Part shown: in pieces, positions 8,688 through 17,040 of the stretch | Layout of the letters: each line of letters starts with the position of its first letter | How positions within the stretch are numbered: position 1 is the stretch's first letter | NCBI GenBank assembly: GCA_009377645.1 | Contig: WHTQ01000001.1 | Location: 1 to 64,000 of the forward strand | Direction: 5' to 3' | DNA: 64,000 nt | Source: Micromonosporaceae bacterium | GTDB lineage: Bacteria > Actinomycetota > Actinomycetes > Mycobacteriales > Micromonosporaceae | The notes under the pieces: generated by a model | What the model was told of the DNA's origin: nothing | What the model saw: only the letters and a program-made list of their open reading frames with translations | Databases searched by the model: none | Position numbers and translations under genes: made by a program

Positions 8688-8719
8688 CTGAGTGAGCTGC
8701 TGAGTGAGCATTAACTTAC
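8688..8719 (-). promoter_or_regulatory. Operator B with a duplicated half-site
   Basis: The 19-bp site (8701-8719, minus strand GTAAGTTAATGCTCACTCA) matches operators A, C and D and overlaps the stop codon of 8711-9781. Its left half, CTGAGTGAGC on the plus strand, occurs twice (8688-8697 and 8700-8709), giving a 12-bp-spaced direct repeat. A -10 (TAAGTT) coincides with the site but no good -35 is seen. Confidence 0.62.
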
Positions 8720-9781
8720 CGCCTCGATCTCCCGGGTAACCGCCAGACCGCCGAACTCCCCCCAGCCCGGGCAGAAACCCACCCAGAACTGGCCGTCCCC
8801 CCCGCTGACCAGGATGTGGATGTCCCCCGGTGAGTCCACCATCGGCAGCGTGGCATCGTCGTCGAGGGCGGTCAGGTCCGGCGCCGGGTGCCGGGCCCCC
8901 CAGTAGAAGGTGTGTCCCTCGGTCTCGAATATCTGGCCCGCGCGCAGCGCCCCGAGCGAGTAGTGGGCCTCCTGCCAAACCCGCGCGGCGACCGCCGCCC
9001 GGTTCAGCCCGGCCGCCGCCAGGCTCCGCGCCACCCGGGGTGCGAACACCAGCAACACCTGCCCGCCGCCGAAGAACATGTTCACCCCGGGCGTGGCCAT
9101 GCTGGTGCCCAGCACCCGCAGCACCCGGTTCGGCGATCCCGGCACGTACAGCGGGAACGGCGCCTGGCAGGCGAACACGGTCGCGCAGCTGGCGGACTCC
9201 GGAAACCCCCGCGCGGTGTGGAACGGCGGCCACGGGCTGGCGTCGGCCCGCTCCGCGACGCAGAACGAGAACCAGCCCGGGTGGCCGTGCGTCACCTTGC
9301 ACGTGTCCCCGGGTACCGACCCGCCGATGTTGCGCAGGATCAGCCGGAGCGCCCGGCCGACCGTCGCAGTGGCCCGGGACCCGCCGGCGAACGCGCCCTC
9401 GGCCGGGTTGAACCCTAGCTCCGCCACAGCCGGCCCGCTCACCACCACCAGCGGCGCGCAAGCGTTGGTGGTCAGCTGCACCGCCGCCAGCTCGAAGACC
9501 GGGTCCAGCACCGCGTCCAGCGCGGCCACCACCACCGGCAGCGCTTCCGGCGGGCAGCCGGCCATCACCGAGTTGACCACCACCTGCTCTACTGTGGCCA
9601 GTCCGCGACGGGGCGGCACCACGCCGAGCACCTCCGCACCGTCCCGAGCCAGCGCCCGGACCCCGGCCGCGACGGCCGCGGTAGTGGGCGGGTTTACCGG
9701 CAGCCCGTCGGTCCACCCGTTCGCCACCGCCTCCGCGTACCAGGTGTCCACATCGGTGTAACGAGCGGTTCCCGGCACCAC
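8711..9781 (-). CDS. Large partner of UGSC-family protein, copy 2 (function unknown)
   Basis: About 356 residues, homologue of 2855-3907 with the same block order: GWTDGLP-NPPT, PPRRGLATVE, NSVMAGC (Cys about 76), LDP, TTNACAPLVVVSGP, GG-RA-VGRALRLILRNIGG, SPWPPFHTARG, and a C-terminal GFCPGW. It has more Cys residues than copy 1 (for example in TTNACAP and WFSFCVAE). The start is set at GTG 9781, 8 bp after GGAGG; GTG 9790 is possible but too close to that site. It follows the small UGSC gene at 1 bp, the same order as in copy 1. Product unknown; likely forms a complex with its partner. Confidence 0.72.
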   Translation of the reverse strand: MVPGTARYTDVDTWYAEAVANGWTDGLPVNPPTTAAVAAGVRALARDGAEVLGVVPPRRGLATVEQVVVNSVMAGCPPEALPVVVAALDAVLDPVFELAAVQLTTNACAPLVVVSGPAVAELGFNPAEGAFAGGSRATATVGRALRLILRNIGGSVPGDTCKVTHGHPGWFSFCVAERADASPWPPFHTARGFPESASCATVFACQAPFPLYVPGSPNRVLRVLGTSMATPGVNMFFGGGQVLLVFAPRVARSLAAAGLNRAAVAARVWQEAHYSLGALRAGQIFETEGHTFYWGARHPAPDLTALDDDATLPMVDSPGDIHILVSGGDGQFWVGFCPGWGEFGGLAVTREIEAVS

Positions 9782-9782
9782 G

Positions 9783-10328
9783 TCACCCACCTCCGGTCAG
9801 TGCGCTTACCAGCACCTCGGCCCGGTCCTCGACCAGCGCCGTGGCGCCCTCGGCCAGGTTCCCGCCCACCGGCGCCGGGTAGACCAGCAACGGCAGGTCG
9901 GGGTACCCGAGCGCGGTCGCGTACGCGACCGCGAGCCGCACGAAGTTGTCCTGGCACAGGGTCACCGTCGGCACCCCGCGCCGCTCCAGCTCGGCCGCGT
10001 CGCCGACCGCGCCGGCGGTGCAGCCACCGGACAGGCAGATGCCGGTTACCACCGCCGTACACCCGGCCATCACCGCGAGCTGGGCGGCGGAGGCGGGCGA
10101 TCCGGCCCGGTCCTTCTTCCGCCAGACCACCTCCGCCACTGCCCACCGGGCGGCGGCGACGCGGTCGACCGCCGCCATCAGCGGGTACATCGTGAAGCTG
10201 CCGTCCGGACGGCGATCGCCCCAGCCGTCCAGTAGGCCCAGCCGCCCGCCGCGCAACGTGGCCGGCCGCCGCGCCAGCGGCCGGACCGCGTCGTCCCGGC
10301 GCGGAACCGGAAGCACCACCTCGATCAT
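9783..10328 (-). CDS. UGSC-family protein, Ser/Cys form, copy 2
   Basis: 181 residues. The motif region reads GICLSGGCTAG (residues 96-106), so the first position of U-G-S-C is Ser (100), while the final Cys (103) is kept and an extra Cys sits at 98. The following block DAAELERRGVPTVTLCQDNFVRLAV and the segment LGYPDLPLLVYP are strongly family-like, more so than in copy 1. ATG 10328 overlaps the stop of the transporter ATPase (ATGA). It is co-transcribed with the peptide-type transporter. Loss of the redox residue at position one suggests that the two copies differ in role or that the Cys is not essential. Confidence 0.65.
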   Translation of the reverse strand: MIEVVLPVPRRDDAVRPLARRPATLRGGRLGLLDGWGDRRPDGSFTMYPLMAAVDRVAAARWAVAEVVWRKKDRAGSPASAAQLAVMAGCTAVVTGICLSGGCTAGAVGDAAELERRGVPTVTLCQDNFVRLAVAYATALGYPDLPLLVYPAPVGGNLAEGATALVEDRAEVLVSALTGGG

Positions 10329-11332
10329 GCTCCGCCCACCTCCTCGGCCGCTTCCAGGAAGTGGCAGGCCGCCCGGTGCCCGGTACCGGCCTGGCGCAAC
10401 GGCGGCTCCTGCTCCGCGCACAGTGCCGGGTGTTCGAGCGCCGCCGCCAGCGCGCACCGGTGCCGGAACCGGCAGCCACCCGTCGCGACCGGACCCGGCT
10501 CCCCGGCCGCTCGGTCCGCCACCGGCCGGCCGGCCACCGCCGTGACCAGCGCTCGGGTGTACGGGTGCCGGGGCCGCCGGCACACCTCGTCGGCCGGCCC
10601 CTGCTCGACGATCCGGCCGGCGAACATCACCGCCACCTCGTCGCTGAGGTAGCGCACCACCGCGATGTCGTGGCCGATGAACAGGTACGCCAACCCCAGC
10701 CCGTGCCGCAGCGACGCGAGCAGGTTCAGCACCTGCGCCTGCACCGAGACGTCGAGCGAGGCGGTCGGCTCGTCGCAGACCACGAACTCCGGCTCGACCG
10801 CCAGCGCCCGGGCGATGCCGACCCGCTGCCGCTGCCCGCCGGACAGCTCGTGCGGGTACCGGTCCAGCAGCCCGGCGTCCAGCCCGACCGACGACAGCAG
10901 CCCGGCAGCCCGGTCGCCGCGTCCCCGGCCCCGGTCCGGGCGGCGCCGCAGCGCCTCGCCCAGGCTGCCGCGGATGGTCATCCGCGGGTCCAGCGTGCCG
11001 GAGGTGTCCTGGAAGATCGCCTGTACCCGGGTGCTGAGCCGGCGCATGGTGGACCGGCTGCGCCGGGTCACGTCCACCCCGTCGAAGCTGACCCGCCCCC
11101 GGGTCGGCGGGACCAGTCCCAGCAGCGCCCGGCCGACCGTGGTCTTGCCGGAGCCGGACTCGCCGATCAGCCCGAGCACCCGCCCCCGGCCGATCCGGAT
11201 GTCCAGCCCGTCCACCGCCCGTACCCGCCGGCCGAGCCAGCCGGAGCCGCCGCGGGCCGGGTGCTCGACGGTCAGGCCGGCGGTCTCGACCAGCGCGCCG
11301 TCCGCCGCCGGTCCGGTGCGGCCGGGGGTCAC
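10325..11332 (-). CDS. Oligopeptide/dipeptide ABC transporter ATP-binding protein (DppF/OppF type)
   Basis: 335 residues. Walker A GESGSGKTT, Q-loop IFQDTSGTLDPRM (the DPRM is typical of OppF-type subunits), signature LSGGQRQR, Walker B FVVCDEP, H-loop GHD. C-terminal peptide-importer extension with the Cys-rich GCRFRHRC-LC motif that often holds an iron-sulfur cluster. Start chosen at GTG 11332, overlapping the previous stop (GTGA); GTG 11341 is the alternative. Second ATPase of the importer whose other ATPase is fused to the permease upstream. Confidence 0.9.
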   Translation of the reverse strand: MTPGRTGPAADGALVETAGLTVEHPARGGSGWLGRRVRAVDGLDIRIGRGRVLGLIGESGSGKTTVGRALLGLVPPTRGRVSFDGVDVTRRSRSTMRRLSTRVQAIFQDTSGTLDPRMTIRGSLGEALRRRPDRGRGRGDRAAGLLSSVGLDAGLLDRYPHELSGGQRQRVGIARALAVEPEFVVCDEPTASLDVSVQAQVLNLLASLRHGLGLAYLFIGHDIAVVRYLSDEVAVMFAGRIVEQGPADEVCRRPRHPYTRALVTAVAGRPVADRAAGEPGPVATGGCRFRHRCALAAALEHPALCAEQEPPLRQAGTGHRAACHFLEAAEEVGGA

Positions 11333-13206
11333 GCCGCCCACCCCCCGGTGTCGGTGGCCCAGCAGCGGGCCAGCTGGCCGGCTCCGGCGCGGCCGGTCAG
11401 CGGCGGCTCCCGGTCGCGGCAGACCGGCCGCACCAGTGGGCAGCGGGGCGCGAACCGGCAGCCGGTGGACACCGTGCCGGGGGCTGGTGGCGTGCCCTCG
11501 ATCGACCCGAGCGGCCGGTCCCGGTCCGCCGACAGGTCCGGCAGCGCCTGCAGCAGCGCCCGGGTGTACGGGGAGGCGGGCCGCTCCAGGACGTCGGCGG
11601 TCCGTCCGGACTCGACGATCCGGCCGGCGTACATCACTAGCACCCGGTCGCAGGCCTGCCGGGCGATCCCGAGGTCATGCGTGATCAGCAGCATCGCCAG
11701 CCCGGACGTGGCGCACACCTCGGCCAGCAGCCCGATGATCCGTGCCTGCACGGTGGCGTCCAGCGCGGTGGTCGGCTCGTCGGCGATCAGCAGCTCGGGT
11801 TCGCCGGCCAGCGCCGCGGCGAGCGCCACCCGCTGGCCCATCCCGCCGCTGAACTGGTGCGGGTAGCTGGACATCCGGCGCCGGGCGTCCGGGATGCCGA
11901 CCCGGTCCAGCAGCTCCACCGCGCGGCGCCGGGCCGCCACCCGGGACAGACCACAGTGGGTGGTGAGCACCTCCACCACGTGGCTGCCGACCGTCGCTGT
12001 CGGGTCCAGTGAGGACGTGTGCTCCTGGAAGACGAACCCGACCAGGCCGCCCCGCAGCCGGCGCAGCCCGGCGCTGCGCAGGGCCAGGAGGTCCGAGCCA
12101 CCCAGCCGGAGCCGCCCCGCCGTCATCCGCAGCGACTGCGGCAGCAGCCGTACGATCGCCGCCGCCGTCAGCGATTTGCCCGACCCGGACTCACCGATCA
12201 GCCCCACGAACTCGCCCCGGTGGACCTGCAGGCTGACCCCGTCCACCAGCGGGATGGCCCGGTCGCCGGCGGTCGTGACCCGCAGGCCGGCCACGTCCAG
12301 CAGCGGGTCGCGGTCTCCGGCCGGGCCGGCCGCCGGTGCCGGGCCGAGGTCCTGGGCCGGCACCGGCCCGGCGGCGGCCACCGGGGCGGCCGGTGCCGGC
12401 TGCCGGGTACGCGGATCGAGCCGCTCCCGCAGCCAGTCGGCCAGGCTGTTCAGGCCCACCACCACCAGCAGGATCGCGGCTCCCGGCAGGGCGCTGATCC
12501 ACCATGCGGTGCCGATGAAGTCCCGCCCGTCGGCCACCAGCGTGCCCCAGGCCGGCGCCGGCGGCGGCACCCCGGCACCGAGGAAGCTCAGCGAGGCCTC
12601 CAGCAGGATCACCGAACCGATCTGGCTGGCCAGCAGGGTCAGCACGGTCGGCGACACGTTCGGCAGCACGTGCCGCAGCACCACTAGCCAGGTGGACGTA
12701 CCGAGCACCCGGGAGGCGTCCACGTAGGACAGCCGGCGCACCTTGGCCACCTCGGCGCTGACCACCCGCGCGTACTGCGCCCACAGGAGGGCACCGATCA
12801 CCGCCACCACGTTGCCGATCCCGGGCCCGCGGGCCACCGCGAGCGCGAGCGCCACCAGGAAGATCGGTATCCCCAGCGCGGCGTCGGCCAGCCGCATCAC
12901 CGCCGCGCCCACCGGCCGGGGCGCGAACCCGGACGCCAGGCCAGCCGCCACCCCCAGCGCCCCGGCGACCCCGACCGCCGCGGCTGCCACCAGGCAGGAG
13001 TACCGGGCACCATGCACGATCCGGGAGAGCACGTCGCGCCCGAGCCCGTCCGTCCCTAGCGGATGGTCGCCGGTCCAGGACGGCGCCGCGAGCTGGTTGG
13101 TCAGGTCGGTGGCGTTCGGGTCCGGCAGGCCGAGCAGCCCCGGAACCGCCGACGCCGTGAGGAACGCCAGCACCACCACGCTGGCCAGCACCGGTGGGCG
13201 CCGCAT
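11329..13206 (-). CDS. Fused DppC-type permease and DppD-type ATPase
   Basis: 625 residues in one frame. Residues about 1-290 are a DppC-like permease: N-terminal hydrophobic helix, DHPLGTDGLGRDVLSR motif, several membrane segments, EAA-type loop and a closing SLADWLRERLDPRTR. A Pro/Ala linker of about 40 residues follows, then a DppD-like ATPase with GESGSGKSL, FVFQEH, FSGGMGQR, LLIADEP, THD, and the C-terminal GCRFAPRCP-C-R Cys motif. ATG 13206 overlaps the DppB stop (TGATG). Both halves are intact, so this is a real fusion rather than a sequencing error; such fusions are known in actinobacterial peptide importers. Confidence 0.9.
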   Translation of the reverse strand: MRRPPVLASVVVLAFLTASAVPGLLGLPDPNATDLTNQLAAPSWTGDHPLGTDGLGRDVLSRIVHGARYSCLVAAAAVGVAGALGVAAGLASGFAPRPVGAAVMRLADAALGIPIFLVALALAVARGPGIGNVVAVIGALLWAQYARVVSAEVAKVRRLSYVDASRVLGTSTWLVVLRHVLPNVSPTVLTLLASQIGSVILLEASLSFLGAGVPPPAPAWGTLVADGRDFIGTAWWISALPGAAILLVVVGLNSLADWLRERLDPRTRQPAPAAPVAAAGPVPAQDLGPAPAAGPAGDRDPLLDVAGLRVTTAGDRAIPLVDGVSLQVHRGEFVGLIGESGSGKSLTAAAIVRLLPQSLRMTAGRLRLGGSDLLALRSAGLRRLRGGLVGFVFQEHTSSLDPTATVGSHVVEVLTTHCGLSRVAARRRAVELLDRVGIPDARRRMSSYPHQFSGGMGQRVALAAALAGEPELLIADEPTTALDATVQARIIGLLAEVCATSGLAMLLITHDLGIARQACDRVLVMYAGRIVESGRTADVLERPASPYTRALLQALPDLSADRDRPLGSIEGTPPAPGTVSTGCRFAPRCPLVRPVCRDREPPLTGRAGAGQLARCWATDTGGWAA

Positions 13207-14132
13207 CAGCCGGCCACCCCGTCCCGGATCCGCGGGTCCAGCCACGCGATGGCCAGGTCCGCACCGAGGTTCACCAGCACCACGATCGCGCTGCCAACCA
13301 GGGTCACCCCCTGGATCACCGGGAAGTCCCGGGCCACCACCGCGTCGTAGGCCAGGCTGCCCAGCCCGGGCCAGACAAACACGGTCTCCACCACCACCGC
13401 GCTGGAGATCAGCAGCGGCAGGTACGCGCCGAGATAGCCGACCACCGGCAGGCTGGCGTTGCGCAGCACGTGACCGAACACCACCCGCCGGGTGGACAGC
13501 CCCCGGGCGTGGGCCGCCCGCACGTACGGGCCGGCGGTCACCTCCGACACCCCGGCGGCCAGCAGCCGGGTCATCCCGCCGGCGATGAACAGGGTGAGGG
13601 TCAGCACCGGCAGTACGAGGTGCGCAGGGGTGCCCGAGCCGGACACCGGCAGCATCTCCCACCGGAGCGCGAACAGATCGATCGCGAGCAGCCCCACCCA
13701 GAACGCGGGCAGCGAGATGCCCGCCAAGCTGACCGCATTCACCGCCGCGCCGACGCTCCGGCGGCCGGTCAGTGGCACCAGCATCCCCAGCAGACAGGCC
13801 ACCACCACGGCGACCAGCGCGGCGATCCCAGCCAGCTCCAGCGAGGCCGGCAGCCGGGCCGCCAGCAGCTCGTCGACCGGCACCTGGTAGCGGATCGACT
13901 CGCCGAAGTCCCCCCGGGCCAGCCCGGCCAGGTAGAGCCCGTACTGCTCCACCAGCGGCCGGTCCAGGCCCAGCTGGCGGGTCATCCGCTCGATGTCGGC
14001 GTTGCTCGCGGTGGCGGGCAGGTTCAGCACCGCCGGGTTTCCGCTGCTGCGGGTCAGGACGAACACCACGAACGAGACCAGCAGCAGGGTCAGGCAGCCC
14101 TGCAGCAGCCGCGCCACCACATACCGGCCCAT
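13206..14132 (-). CDS. Peptide ABC transporter permease (DppB/OppB type)
   Basis: 308 residues, six predicted membrane helices. N-terminal MGRYVVARLLQG with a first helix, the periplasmic loop with LGLDRPLVEQYGLYLAGLARGDFGES that marks DppB proteins, the EAA loop YVRAAHARGLS-R-VFGHVLRNA, and the C-terminal DPRIRDG. Pairs with the permease half of the fused gene downstream. 6 bp after the binding-protein stop; ATG start. Confidence 0.92.
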   Translation of the reverse strand: MGRYVVARLLQGCLTLLLVSFVVFVLTRSSGNPAVLNLPATASNADIERMTRQLGLDRPLVEQYGLYLAGLARGDFGESIRYQVPVDELLAARLPASLELAGIAALVAVVVACLLGMLVPLTGRRSVGAAVNAVSLAGISLPAFWVGLLAIDLFALRWEMLPVSGSGTPAHLVLPVLTLTLFIAGGMTRLLAAGVSEVTAGPYVRAAHARGLSTRRVVFGHVLRNASLPVVGYLGAYLPLLISSAVVVETVFVWPGLGSLAYDAVVARDFPVIQGVTLVGSAIVVLVNLGADLAIAWLDPRIRDGVAG

Positions 14133-14138
14133 GCCCGG

Positions 14139-15749
14139 TCACGACTTCGGGCGGAGCTCTTCGAGCTGCATGCCGAGGTACCCGGATTGATACGGCGACC
14201 AGCCGGCCACCGAGGCCGCCGCACCGAACAGCGACGGGGTACGCGCCAGCGGGAACGCGACGTACTGCGAGTCGGCGTAGTCCACCATCTCGGTGATCGC
14301 GGCGCCCAGCTCCTCCCGGCTCTGCGCCTGGCTCGCCGCCGCGCTCAGCGTGTCCATCTGTTCGGTCGGCAGCAGGTAGACCACGCTGCTGCTCGGGTAG
14401 TACGCGTTCTGCAGGGTGATGTTCGAGTTGGTCACCTGCGACAGGTTCACCATCGCGGCGCCGATCAGCTCGTCCGGCAGCGGTCGTTGCCGGTACAGCG
14501 ACGAGACCGTGCCGTAGTCGGTCGGGATGATGTTGGTCTGCACGCCGATCGCCTGCCAGTAGCCGGCGATAGCCTCGACCGCCCGTGGCACCCAAGGCGC
14601 CCCGGCGATCGGTGCACTATAGACGTCGACCGTGAAGCCATCCGGGTAGCCCGCATCGGCGAGCAGCTGGCTGGCCTGGTTCGGGTCGTACGACTCCGGC
14701 TGCCAGGACGAGTCATACCCGAGCGTGCCCTCACCAACGATGAACCGGGCCGGGATCGTTCCGTACCCGGCCAGCACCCGCTCCACCAGCTCCGGCCGGT
14801 TGATCGCCAGCGCGAGCGCCCGCCGCACGTCCACGTCGCCGGTCGGCAGGTCCTCGGCGCGCGGGTCGCCCTCCCCGAAGAAGGTCAACGCGGTGTCGGT
14901 GAAGTCCGGGATCTCCAGTACCTGCAGGCCGGCTTCCCGTACCTGCGCCACCTGGTCCGGGGTGATCTCGGCGAGCTGGACCGCGCCGGAGCGCAGCTCG
15001 GCCAGCCGGGTGCTGTTCTCGGCCACCAGCTTCACGGTCAGGTTCTCGTAGCCGGGCGGCTGCCGGTAGGAGTCCGGGTCCGCCCGCTGGTAGACGAAGG
15101 CGGAGCCGAGGTCGTGCCGCACGAACCTCCACGGTCCACTGCCGACAGGCGCGGCGCGGAACCCCTCCGCACCCACCTCCTCGTAGTAGGCCTTCGGGAC
15201 CACCGCCCCCTGCGCACCCTCGTACGGGGACAGCGCGTCCGGGAAGGTCGGCCAGGGCGAGTTGAGCTGGACGGTCAGGCTGGTCTCCGAGTTGACCGTG
15301 ACCGAGGTGACCTTGCTGCGCCACAGCCCGCTCAGGCTGCTGGTCGCATCCGGGTCCAGGTGCAGCTCGATGCTGAACTTCACGTCCTCGGCCGTGACCG
15401 CAGTGCCGTCCGAGAAGGTTGCCGCACCGAGCTCGATCGTCCAGCTGAGATGGTCGGCGCTCTCGGTCCAGCTGGTGGCCAGCCCGGGGCCGAGCGTGCT
15501 GTCCTTGGCTGGCCACGCCAGCCAGTCGTAGATCGGAGCTCCGATCACTCCGATGGTGGCGAGCGTGTCGGCGCTCGGGTCGATGTTCTCCTTGCCGAGG
15601 CTCGACACGGCGACCGTCAGGTCGGCCTCGGCCGGCTCGGGGTCGCCCGCGGCCGTACAGCCAGCAGACAGTCCTAGCAGCAGCGCCACGCCGACCCCCG
15701 TCGACCGGCGGAGCGCGCTGTTGCTGCGCCTATTCGACAACCGTGACAT
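14139..15749 (-). CDS. Peptide ABC transporter substrate-binding lipoprotein (SBP family 5)
   Basis: 536 residues, family SBP_bac_5 (DppA/OppA-like). Basic start, hydrophobic h-region and lipobox GLSAGC-T, then ATSWTESADHLSWTIEL, SDGTAVTAEDVKFSIE, GSGPWRFV and DVRRALALAINR, the landmarks of the family. Start is ATG 15749 with GAGGAG 7 bp upstream; the longer frame would include the operator. First gene of the transporter-UGSC unit under operator C. Ligand unknown: family members bind peptides, nickel, opines or glutathione-like compounds. Confidence 0.92.
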   Translation of the reverse strand: MSRLSNRRSNSALRRSTGVGVALLLGLSAGCTAAGDPEPAEADLTVAVSSLGKENIDPSADTLATIGVIGAPIYDWLAWPAKDSTLGPGLATSWTESADHLSWTIELGAATFSDGTAVTAEDVKFSIELHLDPDATSSLSGLWRSKVTSVTVNSETSLTVQLNSPWPTFPDALSPYEGAQGAVVPKAYYEEVGAEGFRAAPVGSGPWRFVRHDLGSAFVYQRADPDSYRQPPGYENLTVKLVAENSTRLAELRSGAVQLAEITPDQVAQVREAGLQVLEIPDFTDTALTFFGEGDPRAEDLPTGDVDVRRALALAINRPELVERVLAGYGTIPARFIVGEGTLGYDSSWQPESYDPNQASQLLADAGYPDGFTVDVYSAPIAGAPWVPRAVEAIAGYWQAIGVQTNIIPTDYGTVSSLYRQRPLPDELIGAAMVNLSQVTNSNITLQNAYYPSSSVVYLLPTEQMDTLSAAASQAQSREELGAAITEMVDYADSQYVAFPLARTPSLFGAAASVAGWSPYQSGYLGMQLEELRPKS

Positions 15750-15822
15750 CGAAATCTCCTCACCGCCTAGAAATGCTTCCGGCGCGCAGATGTACGGCCG
15801 AGCGGAGGAGCGCTCAGGCGTG

Positions 15823-15863
15823 CTAGTGAGTGTTAACTTACACGACACATGGCGGCCTGTCCA
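15823..15863 (-). promoter_or_regulatory. Promoter with operator C
   Basis: Minus strand: TGGACA (15858-15863), 17-bp spacer, TAAGTT (15835-15840). The site GTAAGTTAACACTCACTAG (15823-15841) covers the -10, as at site A. It heads the peptide-transporter/UGSC unit. Confidence 0.72.
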
Positions 15864-15888
15864 GGCCCTCCAGCTGCGCATGCAGTGC

Positions 15889-15930
15889 TTGACAGGGCAG
15901 GCTTGAGAGGTGTAAGTTAGTGCTTACTAA
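15889..15930 (+). promoter_or_regulatory. Promoter with operator D, divergent from operator C
   Basis: Plus strand: TTGACA (15889-15894), 18-bp spacer, TAAGTT (15913-15918), with operator GTAAGTTAGTGCTTACTAA at 15912-15930, the most symmetric of the four sites. It drives the lyase gene at 16021 with a leader of roughly 95 bases, in which I see no further element. Confidence 0.72.
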
Positions 15931-16020
15931 CAGTCGATTGGCGATGCCCACGACCGTTTCGACCATGCTGCCGAAAAGGCCGGTTAATCGTGGCCATGAG
16001 CCCCGAGAAAGGGAACAAGA

Positions 16021-16986
16021 ATGTCTGAAACTCCGCTGGCGAAATACCGCCAGCGCGTAATCTGGCTCATGATGCCCGGTGGTGACCTGGGGATGGTCCG
16101 CAAGGCGACGCGGTACGCACCGGACGTGATCATCCCGTGTCTCGAGGACGGTGTCGCCTACCACCCGGACGCCAAGGCCACCGCCCGGAGAGCGCTGTCC
16201 ACGTTCCTCCGGGAGGGCGGGCACACCGAGCTGGGCATCGCCACCTTTCCCCGGATCAACCACCCCAGCTCCCCGTACTGGGGCGACGACGTCGACGCGC
16301 TGGTCGCCGCCGGGGCCGACGGAATCGTTATCCCGAAGTGCGAGACAGTCGACGAGGTCCGCGTGGTCGAGGACCGCCTGTCCGAGGCGGAGGCAGCCAC
16401 CGGCGTACCCGCCGGCTCGGTGCCGGTGGTGGTGATGCTCGAGACCGCCCGTGGCGTGCTGCGCGCGGCTGAGCTGGCGCTTTCCGCGCGGCGCGGGGTG
16501 GCGCTGCTGTTCGGCCGGGAGGACTTCAGCGCGTCGATCGGGTTGATGCGGCGCCACTCCGACAGCCTCGCCGAGGGGTCGCCGGAGCTGCTGTACGCCC
16601 GCTCCCAAGTGGTGCTCGCCGCGCAGGCGGCCGGTCTCGGCTCGATCGACGGGGCCTCGTTCACGTTCCAGGATGCGGACTACATGCTGCGCGACGCCAG
16701 CCTGTCCGCGCGGATCGGCTACACCGGCAAGCTGGCAGCGCATCCGGGCCACGTCCGGGCGATCCGGCAGGGTTTCGCCCCCGAGCCGGCGGACGTGGCG
16801 ATCGCGGAACGGATCGTTGAGCTGGAGCGCGCGGCGCTTGCGAACGGAGAGGCACCGGTCGGCGGCGTCGACGGGATGGAGGTCACCCCGCCGATCGTGG
16901 ACCAGGCCCGACTGCTACTGGCCCGCGTGAACTGGGCGAGCCGGGTCGACGACCGGCTCGCGGCGGCCGCCGAGGCCTCCCGGTAA
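16021..16986 (+). CDS. HpcH/HpaI aldolase / citrate lyase beta-like CoA-ester lyase
   Basis: 321-residue (beta/alpha)8 lyase of the CitE/HpcH superfamily, which cleaves or forms C-C bonds of acyl-CoA or hydroxy acids with Mg2+. Landmarks: IIPCLEDGVAYHPDAKATAR (usual D-L-E-D has Cys for the first Asp), FPRIN, IVIPKCETVDEV, VVMLETARGVLRA (metal-binding Glu) and LLFGREDFSASIG (metal-binding Asp), then GYTGKLAAHPGHV. Longer C-terminus than the 290-residue paralogue at 60893. Monocistronic; transcribed away from the peptide transporter from the shared operator region. Probably acts on the CoA ester made by 5699-7816. Confidence 0.85.
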   Translation: MSETPLAKYRQRVIWLMMPGGDLGMVRKATRYAPDVIIPCLEDGVAYHPDAKATARRALSTFLREGGHTELGIATFPRINHPSSPYWGDDVDALVAAGADGIVIPKCETVDEVRVVEDRLSEAEAATGVPAGSVPVVVMLETARGVLRAAELALSARRGVALLFGREDFSASIGLMRRHSDSLAEGSPELLYARSQVVLAAQAAGLGSIDGASFTFQDADYMLRDASLSARIGYTGKLAAHPGHVRAIRQGFAPEPADVAIAERIVELERAALANGEAPVGGVDGMEVTPPIVDQARLLLARVNWASRVDDRLAAAAEASR

Positions 16987-17040
16987 GAGCGCCCCGCGCC
17001 GTCGTTGGTTCCGCCCCCGGCGCCTGGCTCCGGCGAACGG

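Noticed and set aside
3904-10328. Selenocysteine in the UGSC-family proteins
   Set aside because: The motif codons read Cys and Ser, not an in-frame TGA, and no SECIS-like hairpin was looked for beyond this or needed.
11329-13206. Possible frameshift joining two transporter genes
   Set aside because: Both domains are complete and in one frame with a normal linker, so a natural fusion is more likely.
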